Positions 25,029-37,819 of a stretch of 64,000 nucleotides of DNA are shown in pieces. Below the pieces are notes generated by a model. That model was not told where the DNA came from. It saw nothing but the letters and a program-made list of their open reading frames with translations, and made no database searches. Every line of letters begins with the position of its first letter. Within the stretch, counting starts at the first letter, position 1. Location of the stretch: positions 1,302,001 to 1,366,000 of the forward strand of contig RCTD01000016.1 of NCBI GenBank assembly GCA_014898415.1, in the 5' to 3' direction. Source of the DNA: Stromatinia cepivora (lineage: Eukaryota > Ascomycota > Leotiomycetes > Helotiales > Sclerotiniaceae). A program made the position numbers and the translations under genes.

Positions 25029-26120
25029 TTTTTATTTCTTGAATAAAAATATATTATAAATTGAATAATCATTATAATAATTAAAAAATTGATATTATTT
25101 ATTATTAATAATTGAAGAATATAATATAAGAATTTCAAATCGAAAAATAAATTGAATGATTTCAAAATTTAATTATATTAAAATAATAATCTAATTAATA
25201 TTTGTTATATAAATTTATAAATATTTATTTATAGATTTTATAGATAATCTGAAATCATTTTTTGATAATGACTTCATTATTATAATGTTTCAAATTCTCA
25301 AAAAAATATAAAGATTTAGATTTTATATAAAGATTTAAAAATTTAAATTAATAAATTTTTATATTAAATTTTTTAAAAAATTATTTAAAAGTTGTTTATT
25401 AAAAAAATTATTAGTTTTATATATAAAAGAATTTAAATCAATTTTAATTAAAAGTGATTATATTTTCAAAAAATAATTAAAATTGAAATTTTAAAGTATT
25501 TCTAAAAAAATGGTTTAAATTTAAATAAGAATCTATTATAAAATGATTAAATAAATTATCAAAATAAATTACTTGAATATATAATTTCTTTTTATTAAAA
25601 GAATAATATAAAAAATTAAAAAATAAATATTGAAGTTTATTATTAATAAATTATAATATTTAAATCTTTATTTCAAATTAAGGAATTTATATTTTAAAAA
25701 TATGTTTAAAGAATTATATTTAAAATATTATATAATAATATTAAAATAAAAGTGTTCTAAGATATCGATTATCAAACTTTATCAACTGTCTTCCTCAAGT
25801 AAGAGAGTTCTGGACCAGGCTCACCATTTAAATTCGTGACAGAATCCCTGCAAAAACCATATTTTCTTATATAAAATTAATTGAAATCTTGATATATAAC
25901 AATTGAATATAATTGAATTATAAAAAATTAAATATTTTATTTTTTATAATTTTTATTAAAAAGTTATACTAATTTGAAATTTAAAATTTTCAAAATTTCG
26001 AATATAATGTTTTTCTTATACAAAATAAACGATTTTTTTAAACTTTTCTGATTTTTTAATTTCGAATATATATAATTTCAAAATAAAAATATATAAAAAT
26101 ATTTTATTTAATTTTAAATG
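25029..26120. repeat. Decayed AT-rich repeat flanking the transposon nest
   Basis: Very AT-rich DNA without any readable protein, apparently RIP-mutated repeated sequence. A 108-bp stretch at about 25755-25862 has normal composition (CTTTATCAACTGTCTTCCTC, GAGTTCTGGACCAGGCTCAC) and breaks it into two blocks. The family is not identifiable from what is left. Confidence 0.6.
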
Positions 26121-26125
26121 AATTT

Positions 26126-26417
26126 TGTCAAAGTCACAAATGGTAAAGAATCAATTAATCCTAAAACAATCGTAAAACTTTTCATTATTCCTTTTCTATC
26201 TAAGAAAACCTCCTTCTTTTAAATCCAATAAAGAATAATATCAGAACAATAATAAATTACTGGTTATATACTAGAATTTAGTAAATGTAGAGATTTTGTA
26301 GAGTTTTTTAATCGAACGATAATATACTATTGATTGTATATTTGTTTTTAATAATAAAATCATTTCCTTATAGAGTTTCTTAGTTTTATTAATAATATTC
26401 TTCTAATAATTGTAATA
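26126..26417 (-). repeat. Element A LTR (3' LTR relative to its coding strand)
   Basis: 292 bp, aligned without gaps to 47010-47301; differences are mainly C/T and G/A. Begins TGTCAAAGTCACAAATGG and ends ATTGTAATA, where the partner reads ATCGTAACA. Confidence 0.92.
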
Positions 26418-28835
26418 AAGTTTTCTCTTTAGAGCTTTGTTTTCAAGAAATCGATGAATTATTGGTATATTTGTGATTGCAGGGAACTGTTGATCTATTA
26501 TATAATTGTAGTATATAATTATTTTTGTATAACAAATAAAAAGATAAATAATGATAATAATAATAACAAAAACAATATATAATCTGTTTTTTGAAGGTTA
26601 TATAAATCCTTCGGAATTCTATTTTCGATTTTTTGTAATTTCTTTGTTGCAATTATAGTATTATATTTTAAATTTATTATTATTTTCTCTGATATAGTTT
26701 AATTTTTTCTCGAATTAATAGTATATTCTGTTTGTATATCTTTATAATTCATATATTCTATATATCTTCATTATATTAAATGTATTGCTTATTATAATAA
26801 TACGAAATCTTTGCTTAAAGGAAAGATAATAAATAAGGAATACTTTTTTCCAAAAGGAATAGATTTTGTATATATAGAATATGCCCGAAAGAAGAAATCT
26901 TGTATAGCACTATTAGAAGATATCAATTCTGTAATAAATCGTTTATTGTAGTTTTATTACAAATAACAGATAGCTGAAATTGATTTATCCGAAAAGGCTA
27001 TATTATTAAAGAAATTGGAGGATCGTTAAATTAAATTCATATAGAAAATAAAGATTTTCCTTTATAAATAGAAAAAATATAATTTGATATAATCATTTTA
27101 TAGTATGAAGGAAATTATATTGATATTAAATATACAGATAAAGAAATTGATAAAATTGATGGAAATATATATGGATTTGTGGTGATATTTTATTAATATA
27201 TTTGATATAATTTATTATTTTTTTTGTTAATAATTATATAGTTGTATTAATAGTTTATAAATAAATTAGTGAATAAAGATAAATTGAAAGATATTATTAG
27301 CAAAGAGGATGAAGAGGAAATCCCTGAAGCTCTTTTGATTCGATTTAAATCATCGAAATCTGTTTATACTTTATTAGCGATATAAGAATTTCTAATAAGT
27401 TCATTAAATCACTTAATAATATTAACCGAACCGATGGTTATATGATCACGTGATATATTAATAAATATAATTTAATATTATTAAATTTTATTATTATACA
27501 AAATCTTGATTATATATCATATTAGAATGATTTATAATGGAATAGAATGTGATGGAAGTATGTAGAACTTTCTTATTTCTAAGGTTAAATATTACTGGTT
27601 ACTATTTCATTTCATTATATAAAATGATTCTATAAGATTCGATTTAAATCGATCTTATTTATAATCATAGAATATTATAGAATTTCATAGAATCTTATCA
27701 AATACTATAAATAAGAAGATTTTCTTCAAAGAATTCTTCTGGAAAACAAGCAAAATAAATTCAATATTCAATACACTCATATTTTGACTTCAATCACTAT
27801 ATATTCGATCACTCTTTTAAGCTATATAACTAAGTCTTCCACTATAATAATAGTGAATAATATTATTATTATATTATTCATTATTATTAACCAATCAACC
27901 TCCTCCAAGAAGCGAAATTGGTATATCGAAAGATAATTAAAGATAAGGTCAAAAGTATTTGAAGTATTAATAGAGTATTAATAAAAAAGTTATAGATTAT
28001 TGTATTTCGAATAGTTAAAGCGAAATTTATTAAGAAAACTTCCAAATTAATTTCTGTCAAAAGAAAAGTATTAGAATTAATTGAATTCCTTAATAATGAT
28101 GATAAGGATCTATAACAATTTGATATTAAATTATCGAATCTTAAAAGGTTTAAAAAGAAAAAGATTTTGGTGATTAATATGCTATTTTCATTTCCAGTAA
28201 GTTCTGATAAACTAAATCTAGTTCTTAAAGCAAATATAATATCATTAATCGATTGTCGAAAAGTGCCAATAGCTTCAACGAAATCAACAATGCTTACAAT
28301 AGAGAAATCAATAGCTTAAATTAAGGATCTCGATTTTTTAAAGGATTTTAATAGTAATGATATAAATACTATTCTAGATGAATATAATCAATTAGTAAAA
28401 AAGCTTTTGGATTAATATAACGAATATAATGAATTGAATTTAATTAATCGATAATTAAATATTAATAAATCTTTTGGATTTCGATTACGAAATATAAATA
28501 AATCTTTTTCTACATTCTTTTTTATAATCATTCCACAAATTTTCCATCGGAATCTCATTACCGAAAAACATATTCAACGAATATTCCATTAATCGACGAA
28601 ACCGGATACTAACAAGGATTTGAATAATATAAGTAAAAATGGATTATTGAAAAAGAAAATACAAAAGCAAAGAAAATATAAACATTTGATAGCGAAATGA
28701 AGATAGTATATTTTCAATAATATATTAGAATAAACAGATTGAATAAAGAATTTTTTTTTAAATATAGATATTCTAATTTTCTAATACGAATACAAATCTC
28801 CTTTGTTTTTGTAATATATTTTGATAATATTACTT
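26418..28835 (+). other. Unidentified decayed segment inside element A
   Basis: About 2.4 kb sit between the chromodomain end of element A and its LTR, far more than a normal 3' untranslated region, so this is probably another insertion. Two stretches read as proteins on the plus strand between mutation-made stops: about 26880-27400 (ISKEDEEEIPEALLIRFKSS) and about 27905-28480 (LISVKRKVLELIEFLNNDDK). They are separated by a region at 27425-27895 that looks non-coding, with a palindromic GATCACGTGAT. I cannot name the family. Confidence 0.5.
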
Positions 28836-28839
28836 CTTT

Positions 28840-29891
28840 ATTCTTCATTATTATTATAATAATAATATATTTTCTTTTTTATAATTCTTCAAATATCTTT
28901 TAATATATATTAAATTTCATAAAACTTCTCATATATCTTTCACTGATTGATAATCTTTCCATTATATTAGATATTGCATTCTTCGTTCTCTCTTTCTATA
29001 AACTAGTATTTTTTTGATTTCATATTCTATATATCCTTCAATTTCTTCAGAAAACAAGAGATCAACAATACCTTCATATTCAAATTATAATTCGAACAAT
29101 GAGATATGAAAAACATTATATATTTTATATAATAATAGAAATACTAATTTATATATTTGCCTATTATTTATAATATTAATAATGATAAAAAGACCTATAA
29201 AACAATTGAAGAATTTCTTTTTGAATTATAATTGTTTAATATTCTTGATATTAAATATAACTTTATCATCGATATAGAATCATTAGAATAAATCTTTCTT
29301 ATTATTCTCCGATCTTTTCTTCGTTAAATTATTCCAAATTTCTATTAGCTTTGTTTTTTCCTAGTTTAACGATTCAATATATTCTTATATAATAAATGCT
29401 TTTCTTTCAATATTAATATCTTTATTAATATAACTAAATATAAGTAGATATTCATATATTATTTTAAAAAATACTTCGCCAATTATACTATACTATATTA
29501 TATTGTAAATAAATTCCATTAAAAATAATAATGATATTCAATTGTTTTGTTTCTAATTAATATAATAAATAATATAATAAATCTGATTCTAGTTTTGCTA
29601 TTCTATTTGATTATCGATTTGTAAATAAAATATTATTAATAATTTGTAATATATTTTTAAATAGAAAAACAAGTTTTTTCAAAATTTGTTTACAAATTAT
29701 AATTCTCAATCCGAAATTATTCTTTTCAATATATCGAAATCTTTAAAAATATATCGAAACAAAATCTTTATTAATTCAAATGAAATTATTGTTTTATTGA
29801 TTGGAATATATTAGGCAAACTTTATATATCTATCAATAATAATAAAGATAATATTATATATATATTTATTTATCTTTAAAGGAAATAGATT
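28840..29891 (-). pseudogene. Element A integrase core and chromodomain-like C-terminus
   Basis: Read on the minus strand with many stops: the integrase core (IIIDRYIKFA, IPINKTIISFELI, ELQFVNKF) lies at about 29560-29890, followed by the C-terminal part (YNVFHISLFELYFEYEG) near 29070-29150 and a chromodomain-like stretch (WKDYQSVKDI) near 28920. The upstream half of the integrase is at 42619 onward: DFIINL there continues directly into this piece, showing where element B inserted. Confidence 0.8.
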
Positions 29892-30173
29892 TGTCACGAA
29901 TCGTGAACCACAGGAGGCTAATCATGTGGTATCTTTTATCTCTTATATCAATTGATAAGCTGATCGTTTATGTATATATATTATAATTTATATGATTTAG
30001 TATAGTAAAATGATTATTCTAATAATATATGTATATAGTTCTGCAATTTACAAATGAGTATTTGTATATATATATCTAATTGCTTTTTATAAGTTATAAT
30101 TCTTCAATTATAGATTTTAAGGAATATAATTAATTTTGTTTATTCAGTTTTATTATGGTTCTTATATATTATA
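29892..30173 (+). repeat. Element B left LTR
   Basis: 282 bp, starts TGTCACGAATCGTGAACC; its last bases are heavily mutated compared with the right LTR (TTCTTATATATTATA versus CTTTTGTGCGTCACA, all C-to-T/G-to-A after alignment). Confidence 0.88.
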
Positions 30174-33100
30174 TTATTTATAATTTATTTATAAGTATTT
30201 GATTATTTGATGCTTTTCCAAATAATACTTTATTTTAATAATATCTTCTTAAATAAACTTTTACGAATATTATATCCAAAAAAAGAAGATCTATTTTGAT
30301 CTAATCAATAAAGATATAAACCTTTTTAGAAATATATTATCATTTTTATAATATAACGAATTCTATCTTCTATATATCCCGAATTTTTGAAGATTTATTT
30401 TAGATAACCCTTTTTTTCTTTTAAACTATTTTAACAATTTTTTGAAGAAAATAAAAATATAAACTTTTATAATATTATTATTGGAAGAAAAAAAATTGGT
30501 AAAAAGAAGATTCCAATATATAAAGTTGATACTTTTAGTAATTCAATTACTTTTTCTGATTCATTATTATAATTATAAAATCTTTATATAATAATTATGA
30601 ATTTGAAAGAAAAGAATCGATAATTGAAAGTTATAATGATAATGAATTTTGTAATAATATAATTTTTTTCTGAGTTTCAAATAATATTAATATAAATATT
30701 TAGATTAATAGTAGTATTTGAAATTTCTTTTATTTTTTCAATTGAAAATCAAGGATCTTTATTCAAATAAACCTAAAGATCCCAAGATCAGAAGAAGAAA
30801 ATTTTGATTAAACGATTTGATTATTCAGAGTTCTTCGATAGTTTTTTTTCCTTTTCAGAAAATAATGATCTATATAATAATCAGAGGTTTTTTTATTCAA
30901 GAAGCTAATTTAATTGATCAAGATTTTATTTCTGTATTAATTATAGTTTATATCGAGATATATATATATCAAAATCCATAAATCTTATTACTAAATTTAA
31001 CAATAGTATTAAATCTAAAATTAGTTTGCAGTAATTATTAGTTATAGAACGATTCGAATTGTATATTATATTATTTAAGAATAAAATATAATATTATATA
31101 TATATAATTGATCAAATCGAATCAGAAGTATAAATATATTGTTATACTTTTTATATATAAATACTTCGATTTATTATATTCGAATTGATTGAATAATTTA
31201 TAGTGATTTATCGGAATCTGGTTGAAATCGATGATGTTTATTTTCAATACGAAATATAGATTATATTTAATACAATTTGATATAATAACTTTCTAAAATA
31301 ATATAGGAAATTCAGATTATTTGTTATTCAAATAAAGATCATCGATAATAAAATTCTATTTAGAAATCTTGAACAAAAGATTTCTGATTTTCTTTCGTAA
31401 GTAATAGCAATATTTATCAAGGATTACAAAATTACAAAAAAACTTATAAATATATTTATTAAAATAAATCAAAATGAAGTTTCATTATAAAAACGAAATC
31501 GATATTATATTAAACGAGATATCTTTATAATTATTTATAAATCAATAATTATTATAAATCTTTTATAATCCTTTTAGAATTTTAATAACTTCAATTTTGG
31601 AATCTTTATATTTCCGAAACCGTTTTTATTCCGAAATACTCTTCCCGAATATACAAACTTTGTTATATTCAATAATTATTCGAATTTCAAATATTCGTTA
31701 CTTTTTTTTTCTTTTAGAACAATATATATACCGATACTTTATATTAATAATCTTAATGAAATCGAGATAATACAAAAAAAAGTAAAAGAATTCAAAGAAT
31801 ATCGGGATATCGAAGAAGATTTCAATTTAAAAGTAACAATTGAAATTATACAGAATACTCACTTAAAGAAAAAAAAGTATTTAAAATCAAATACTTAAAT
31901 TCCGTTTTTTTTTAAACATTATACAGAATATAAGATTTCTTGATTTAATAAAACTTATAAGAAAAGAAATATTCATCTTCTTTTATAATCTTTCAAAAAA
32001 TGATTATATTTATTAATCAAAAATATTTATTAATTTTGAAATAAATAAATTCGTTTTTATTAATATTATACTTCTTATTTGTTTATTTCCTATATTTAAA
32101 TTAAGAATTATATTATTTAAAATTTTAATTGAAATTAAAAAATATAATAATATACAAAATTATATTATTATTTATTTTATATTCTTTAATTTAACAATCA
32201 ATAATTATGAACAATCTTTTATCCTTTTCCTTATTATCGAATTAGAGAGTTATAATATTATTTTAAATAGATTTTGATTATCAAAGATTCAGACAAAACT
32301 TGATTACTTCAATCGATATTTCGAATAATTTAAAGAAAAACCCTATATTATTTCCTATTCGAATAATCTCTTTATTATTTAATCATCTTTTTACAAACAG
32401 AAAATCAATCGATTAATTCAACAAAATACTGATCAACGAAATGATCAATTCGAAGAATATTGAAATCAAAGAAATTTACAATTGAATAAATCAATTATAA
32501 GTGATAATATATAATAAGAATCTTCAAATATAAATATAATATAGATTCTTATCGACAAAGAAAAAGTTTCGATTTTCTTCAAATTTAATCTATTTCTTTC
32601 TTTATTAATTATATCATTATTGTAGATTTATAAATACTTTTCTTATATATCGTTTAAAATCCTTGATCTATATATATTTAAATTCGATAAGTTTCAATTA
32701 GAATATATAAAAAAAAAAAATTGAATTTTTTATTATTATTTTGAAAGAATTCGATAATATAAGAGATTTTCGATAGAATGAATAATATACAGAAAAGAGA
32801 ATATTAATTATTTTGATCAAATTCAAGAATATAAAAATTCAAAAGAAATTCGATTAGATATTGATTGAAATCGATTCAAAACCTAAAATACCATTTGAAT
32901 ATCGATAATATTATCGAACTTTTTTCAAATATAAATCAAATATTTTACCTTTTAATCAATCTTATAATTATAAAATTATATTGGAAAACGAAAAAGAAAA
33001 AGCTTTATAATATAATCCGCTTTATAAGATATCTTTAAAACAATTAGAAATCGTTAAAGAATATATTATGGATAATCTCAGTAGAGATTTTATTGAATTT

Positions 33101-34636
33101 AATTAAACTCTTTATATTATATTTATTCTATTTATTAAAAACCTTAATAGTAATCTAAAGTTTTATATAAATTTTAGATTATTGAATTCTTTGATATATA
33201 AAGATCAGTATTCTTTTCTTTTGATGGATGAAATGTTTTTTTGGTTTTTTAATATTAAGATTTTTATTAAATTTGATATTCGTTAAGTTTTTTATTATAT
33301 AAGAATAGATCCTACTTCGAAAAAGTATATTACCTTTCGAATCCGATATGGATTATATAAATACAAGATTGTATTATTCAGATTAATGAATAGTTTTGTA
33401 ATTTATCAATATTATATAAATGATGTTCTATTTGATTATTTAAATATCTTTTGTATTATATATCTCGATAATATTCTGATTTATTTCGAAAACAAAAAAG
33501 AATACTAAATTCATATTAAATTAATTCTCAAATAATTAGAAATCATTAATCTACAAATGAATTTCAAGAAATGCAAATTCAATGTTATATATATCAAGTA
33601 TTTAGATTTTATTATCTTTATTAAAGAAATAGAAATGAATTCTAAAAAGATTGAAGTAATTGAAAGTTAGATTTTTCTGATAACAATGAATGGAATTCAA
33701 TTATTCTTCAGTTTTTGTAATTTTTATTAATGATTTATTAAGGATTATAATATAATAGCGAAATCTTTCAATGAACTTATTAAAATAAATATTAAATTCG
33801 TATTCGACAAAGTATACCAAAATGTATTCAATATCTTGAAGAAAAAGCTTTTCTTTGTTTTGTTTTTATAATATTATAAATACTGATTCTTTTGTATACT
33901 TGAAATAAATATTTCTAATAAAATAATTGTTAATATATTATTATAATAGTATAATGAAAATTAATTATTTATAATTTATTTCTTCAAAACTATAATTGCT
34001 GTTAAATTAAATTATAAAATTCACAATAAAGAAATGCTATTAATTATTTGATCTTTCAATTATTGAAGAACGGAATTCGCTGGTTTTTCGTATAAAATCA
34101 AAGTTTATATTGATTATAAAGCTTTCGAATATTTCATGATTATTAAGATTTTTAATATTTGATAAATTCATTAAACAAAAGTATTAATCGATTACAATTT
34201 TATTATTATATATTGTTCCAAAAAGAATAATCCTTTTGTTAATATTTTAATTCATTAGATCGACAAATTGGATTTTTAAAATTATATCAAAAAGAAGAAT
34301 CGTTTTCAATAGTTTATTAAAAATAATTAAATTAATATTAAAATTATAAAAGAAGCCTTATAAAAGTATTATTCAAACGAAATAACAATTACTAATATCA
34401 ATTTGAATAAAATCACTTTTCGATTGAATCTAATTAATTATATTATCAAAACAAATAAAACTATGGATAACTTATTAATATTCAGGATACAAATTATCAA
34501 AGCTTATAAGTATATATCATTTCAAAATGACCTTTAGCTTTACAATAATCATTTGATGATATTCGATATCAATAATCTTTGAATTTATTTAATTCATAAA
34601 ACCTACGATTCTATTTCTATTGTTTATTCTAATATA

Positions 34637-36470
34637 ACGTGGTTTATCACCGGGTCGCCAATATCACCGGGTCGCCATTTTTTATATTATTCAATTACTT
34701 TAAATCTATATTATTTAACAACAATTGAATCAATTGATTAAAACTATTAAGAATCTAACAATCTAGAATCTATTATATTATTTTGATAAGTTCTTGTATT
34801 ATATTCTATCTTTCTATATTTATTATAACATCGATTAAAAGATGCTTCCCTATTAGAATTCCCCCTTTTTTGATACTCATTATATTAAATTTGAATATCA
34901 ATTTCTTATTAAAATAATATATCAAAAGTTTCTTATCCAATGAACATTCCTCTTTAATATAATTAAGTTTTTTTCGTATATCGATATTTGTTTAATACTT
35001 CATTTGTTACCCGAAATATACAATTCTTTACACTTAAAAGTATATTCTTATAAACTAATCTCTCTATACCCTTAACTAGAATTAATATAATTTCGAATAT
35101 AAATATAAAGGAATTTAATTGATAACGAATTATTCGAGATTTAATTAATATTGATTAAGAAAAAGCTTTTATTGGATTACAAAGGGTTTGAGAGATCTAT
35201 TGATTTAGATCGAAAGAGGAAAAAGTAAATATGCAAATTCGAATATCTAATTTCGAGAGTACAGTTTCAGGATTAAATAGGATTAAATCTGTTCCTCGAA
35301 ATCTTATTTTCATATTCTAAGAAATAATTGATTTTTTATATATAGCTTTAAAAACTATAAAGAATTCAATCTTCGAAATATACTTGATATATGCTTTAAT
35401 AAATCCATTAATTTGATTATTATATAAATATTTCAGATTACTAAAACAGCCAACATCAAGTGGCTAAATTAAATGACTTGAATATAATGGTAAATATAAA
35501 TATATAATATCGTTTTCTTTGTAATATACTTAAAAAACTATTGATTCATAACTTTCATATTCATCTAATATCAATATTCGATATTTGCCTTTTCTTCGAT
35601 TCTTAATGTATTTATCAAAGTATTTCAATTATTCTAAACTTATTTTATTGTTTGTTTATCTATTAAATATAAATTTAATAATCTATTCCACAAAAAGATT
35701 CGTTTCGGTATATTAATTGGAAAGATGAATTTGTCCTTGAATTATTAGAAATGAAGGAATAATTTCATTCTCTTTATTTCCGTATATTATTGTTGTAATT
35801 TATTTTCGATTGCTTAACTGTATTGATTTACTTCTATCATATCTTTTGGTATTAGTAATAATCATTATTGTATATATAATTCCCATCATAAAATCTATTT
35901 CGTTGAAATTGTAAAAATCGCTATCCAAAATACTATATTTCGTTTGCATATTCGCAATCAATCGAAACCACTCTTCAATGAGCTTAAGATCTTCGTAAAA
36001 AGCTTTTTGAAAATTATAAATACAATTAAAATGTATCTTTAATTCGATTCGATATTTTACAAATCGATATATCTAAAACTTCTTAATATATTTCGTACTT
36101 CTCAATTCAAGAATATAATTCATTATATCTTCCATATTTTTCAATTTAAATGAAAATCCTTTTGAATCTATATCGAATATATATTGAACAATCACCTTTT
36201 CTTCTAATTCTGTAATCTTATGATTATTTATTCGAATCTCTATTTGATTATTTCGACTATTAATTCTATTGTATAGTATAGATCGAAGCATTATATAAAG
36301 TTTTGCAATTTTAATAATTGATAGATTTTTAAATTTACAAATAACTTCAATAGCTAAAATGATTCGGGTTTCTTTTGATAATGTTTCTATAATAATTTGT
36401 TGAAATATTGTATATTGAAATTGAGGTGATTGAATAATATAAAAAATGGCGACCCGGTGATAAACCACGT
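34637..36470 (-). mobile_element. pogo/Fot1-family DNA transposon, Flipper-like, 1834 bp
   Basis: Inverted terminal repeats of about 48-50 bp begin ACGTGGTTTATCACCGGGTC at both ends, and the element is bordered by TA on each side (34635-34636 and 36471-36472), the pogo/Tc1 target. The size, repeat length and TA target are close to what I recall for Botrytis Flipper (about 1.84 kb, 48-bp repeats). The left repeat carries an extra 17-bp copy of ATATCACCGGGTCGCCA. The minus strand codes a broken transposase. It is inserted in the integrase of element B. Confidence 0.88.
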
Positions 36471-36477
36471 TAAACAA
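34700..36477 (-). pseudogene. Fot1/pogo transposase remnant
   Basis: The first 134 codons (36477-36073) are still open and show the N-terminal DNA-binding part: a helix-turn-helix (ILAIEVICKFKNLSIIKIAK, LRSILYNRI) and the CENP-B-like second part (KITELEEKVIVQYIFDIDSK). After a stop, DDE-domain remains follow: LDEYESY near 35570 in place of the usual LDGHxSH, and SHLI.PLDVGCFSNLKYLY near 35440-35500. Inactive because of multiple stops. The open frame starts a few bases outside the transposon border (36470), so the true start is probably further in. Confidence 0.8.
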
Positions 36478-36908
36478 AATCTACTTTTTATTATCTCAAT
36501 AATACTATTAGTTTAAAATATATAATATTATAATCAGATATATATATAATTGTTATATTTGTAAATATAATTTCGTTCTATATAATTATATTTCTAATTT
36601 ATTATATCCATTTTCGATTTATATTCGAGTATAACAATATATTATTATAAATTATTGCAATTTTAATAAGGATAAATATAGATATAATAATATCTTAATT
36701 ATTATTAATCGATTAACAAAGCAAATTATTTTTATATTTTGTTATAAATCGATCGATATTTGAGTTCAAGTATAATTATATCTTTATTATATATATCGAT
36801 ATTATAATTTCCTTAAGATTATAATATCGAATTGTAGTCTTCAATTTATATTATAATTTTGAAAGGAATTTAGCTAAATCCTAGAAACCGATTGCAAATT
36901 ATTTATTG

Positions 36909-37074
36909 TGTTGGAAATGAGGCCATCATAGGATTAGAATTGAGGTCACGTGATCACAATGGTGCACAGACCATATTTGGGGATAACCTCAATTCTACTC
37001 CTATTAGAATTATAGATCCTTAATTCAATCTATATAGTCAATAATACTATTATTTTCTATATCAAAAGTTAATA
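36909..37074 (+). repeat. Copia left LTR
   Basis: 166 bp. Its outer two thirds retain normal composition, including TCACGTGATCAC at 36945-36956; its inner end is C-to-T mutated. Confidence 0.9.
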
Positions 37075-37819
37075 GATTATAAGATCTAGTTATATAATAA
37101 TGATTAGAAAGCAAAGCAAATCAAGAAAGAATTAATATAGCTAATAAGGGTAAAACAGAATGAAAATCAGAATTTTCATATAATATTATTGAAGCAGAAT
37201 TGAAATATAATAATATAGTTTATAACTTATAATATTACAAACTAAAATAAAGAACAATATGTATAATACTGATACAGAATTATAGTAAAAGTGAAAAGCA
37301 AGTTCATATAGTTATAAGAAAATATATTACAATACGATTTTACAAATTTTCTTATTGTTTTATTTTTATATTTCTTTATTATTTTGAATCTATTTGTTAT
37401 ATATTTTTTAAAATCATTTTAAAAATTTGAAAATTATTTTCGATATTTATCAAATAGTAAAAAACCTTTATAATATCGGAATCAAATAATCCTTTGAAAT
37501 TTAATCAAAATAATTATAAATGATGATTCAGATAAACAAAGATATAATTGAAGAAAAAAGAATAGTTTTATATAATTGATCAAATATTAGATAAATATAT
37601 ATAGATTATAGAATTCAATATAGTATCGATTTATAAAATCAATGATCATATATATTACAATATCGAATTGAAATCGGAATATTTAAAGAACAAAATGAAT
37701 ATATTATTATATATTTGTATAATATTTAATGATAATGATAAAGCCTTTATTGATGAATATTCTGGAGATACTTTAAATCAAAATATACCAGAATCAATAT
37801 AATTACAGTTAATATATAT

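Larger units (their letters stand above)
33050..36906 (+). pseudogene. Element B pol: reverse transcriptase, RNase H and part of integrase
   Basis: The reverse transcriptase is legible at about 33060-33700: YGLYKYKIVLFRLMN, then YLDNILIYFENKKEY (the YxDD box as YLDN) near 33460. The RNase H-like region follows to about 34250 (AVKLNYKIHNKEMLLII, VYIDYKAFEYF). Integrase starts at about 34560 (IHKTYDSISIV), is interrupted by the Flipper-like element, resumes at 36473 and ends abruptly at about 36906 after the motif KEFS.ILETDCKL. Stops, mostly TAA from CAA and TAG/TGA from CAG/CGA/TGG, occur throughout. Order RT-RNaseH-INT identifies Ty3/gypsy. Confidence 0.82.

Noticed and set aside
25014..25767. 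Possible inverted ends CGATATCTT / AAGATATCG around the left AT block
   Set aside because: GATATC is itself palindromic, so the match is weak, and no target duplication was found.
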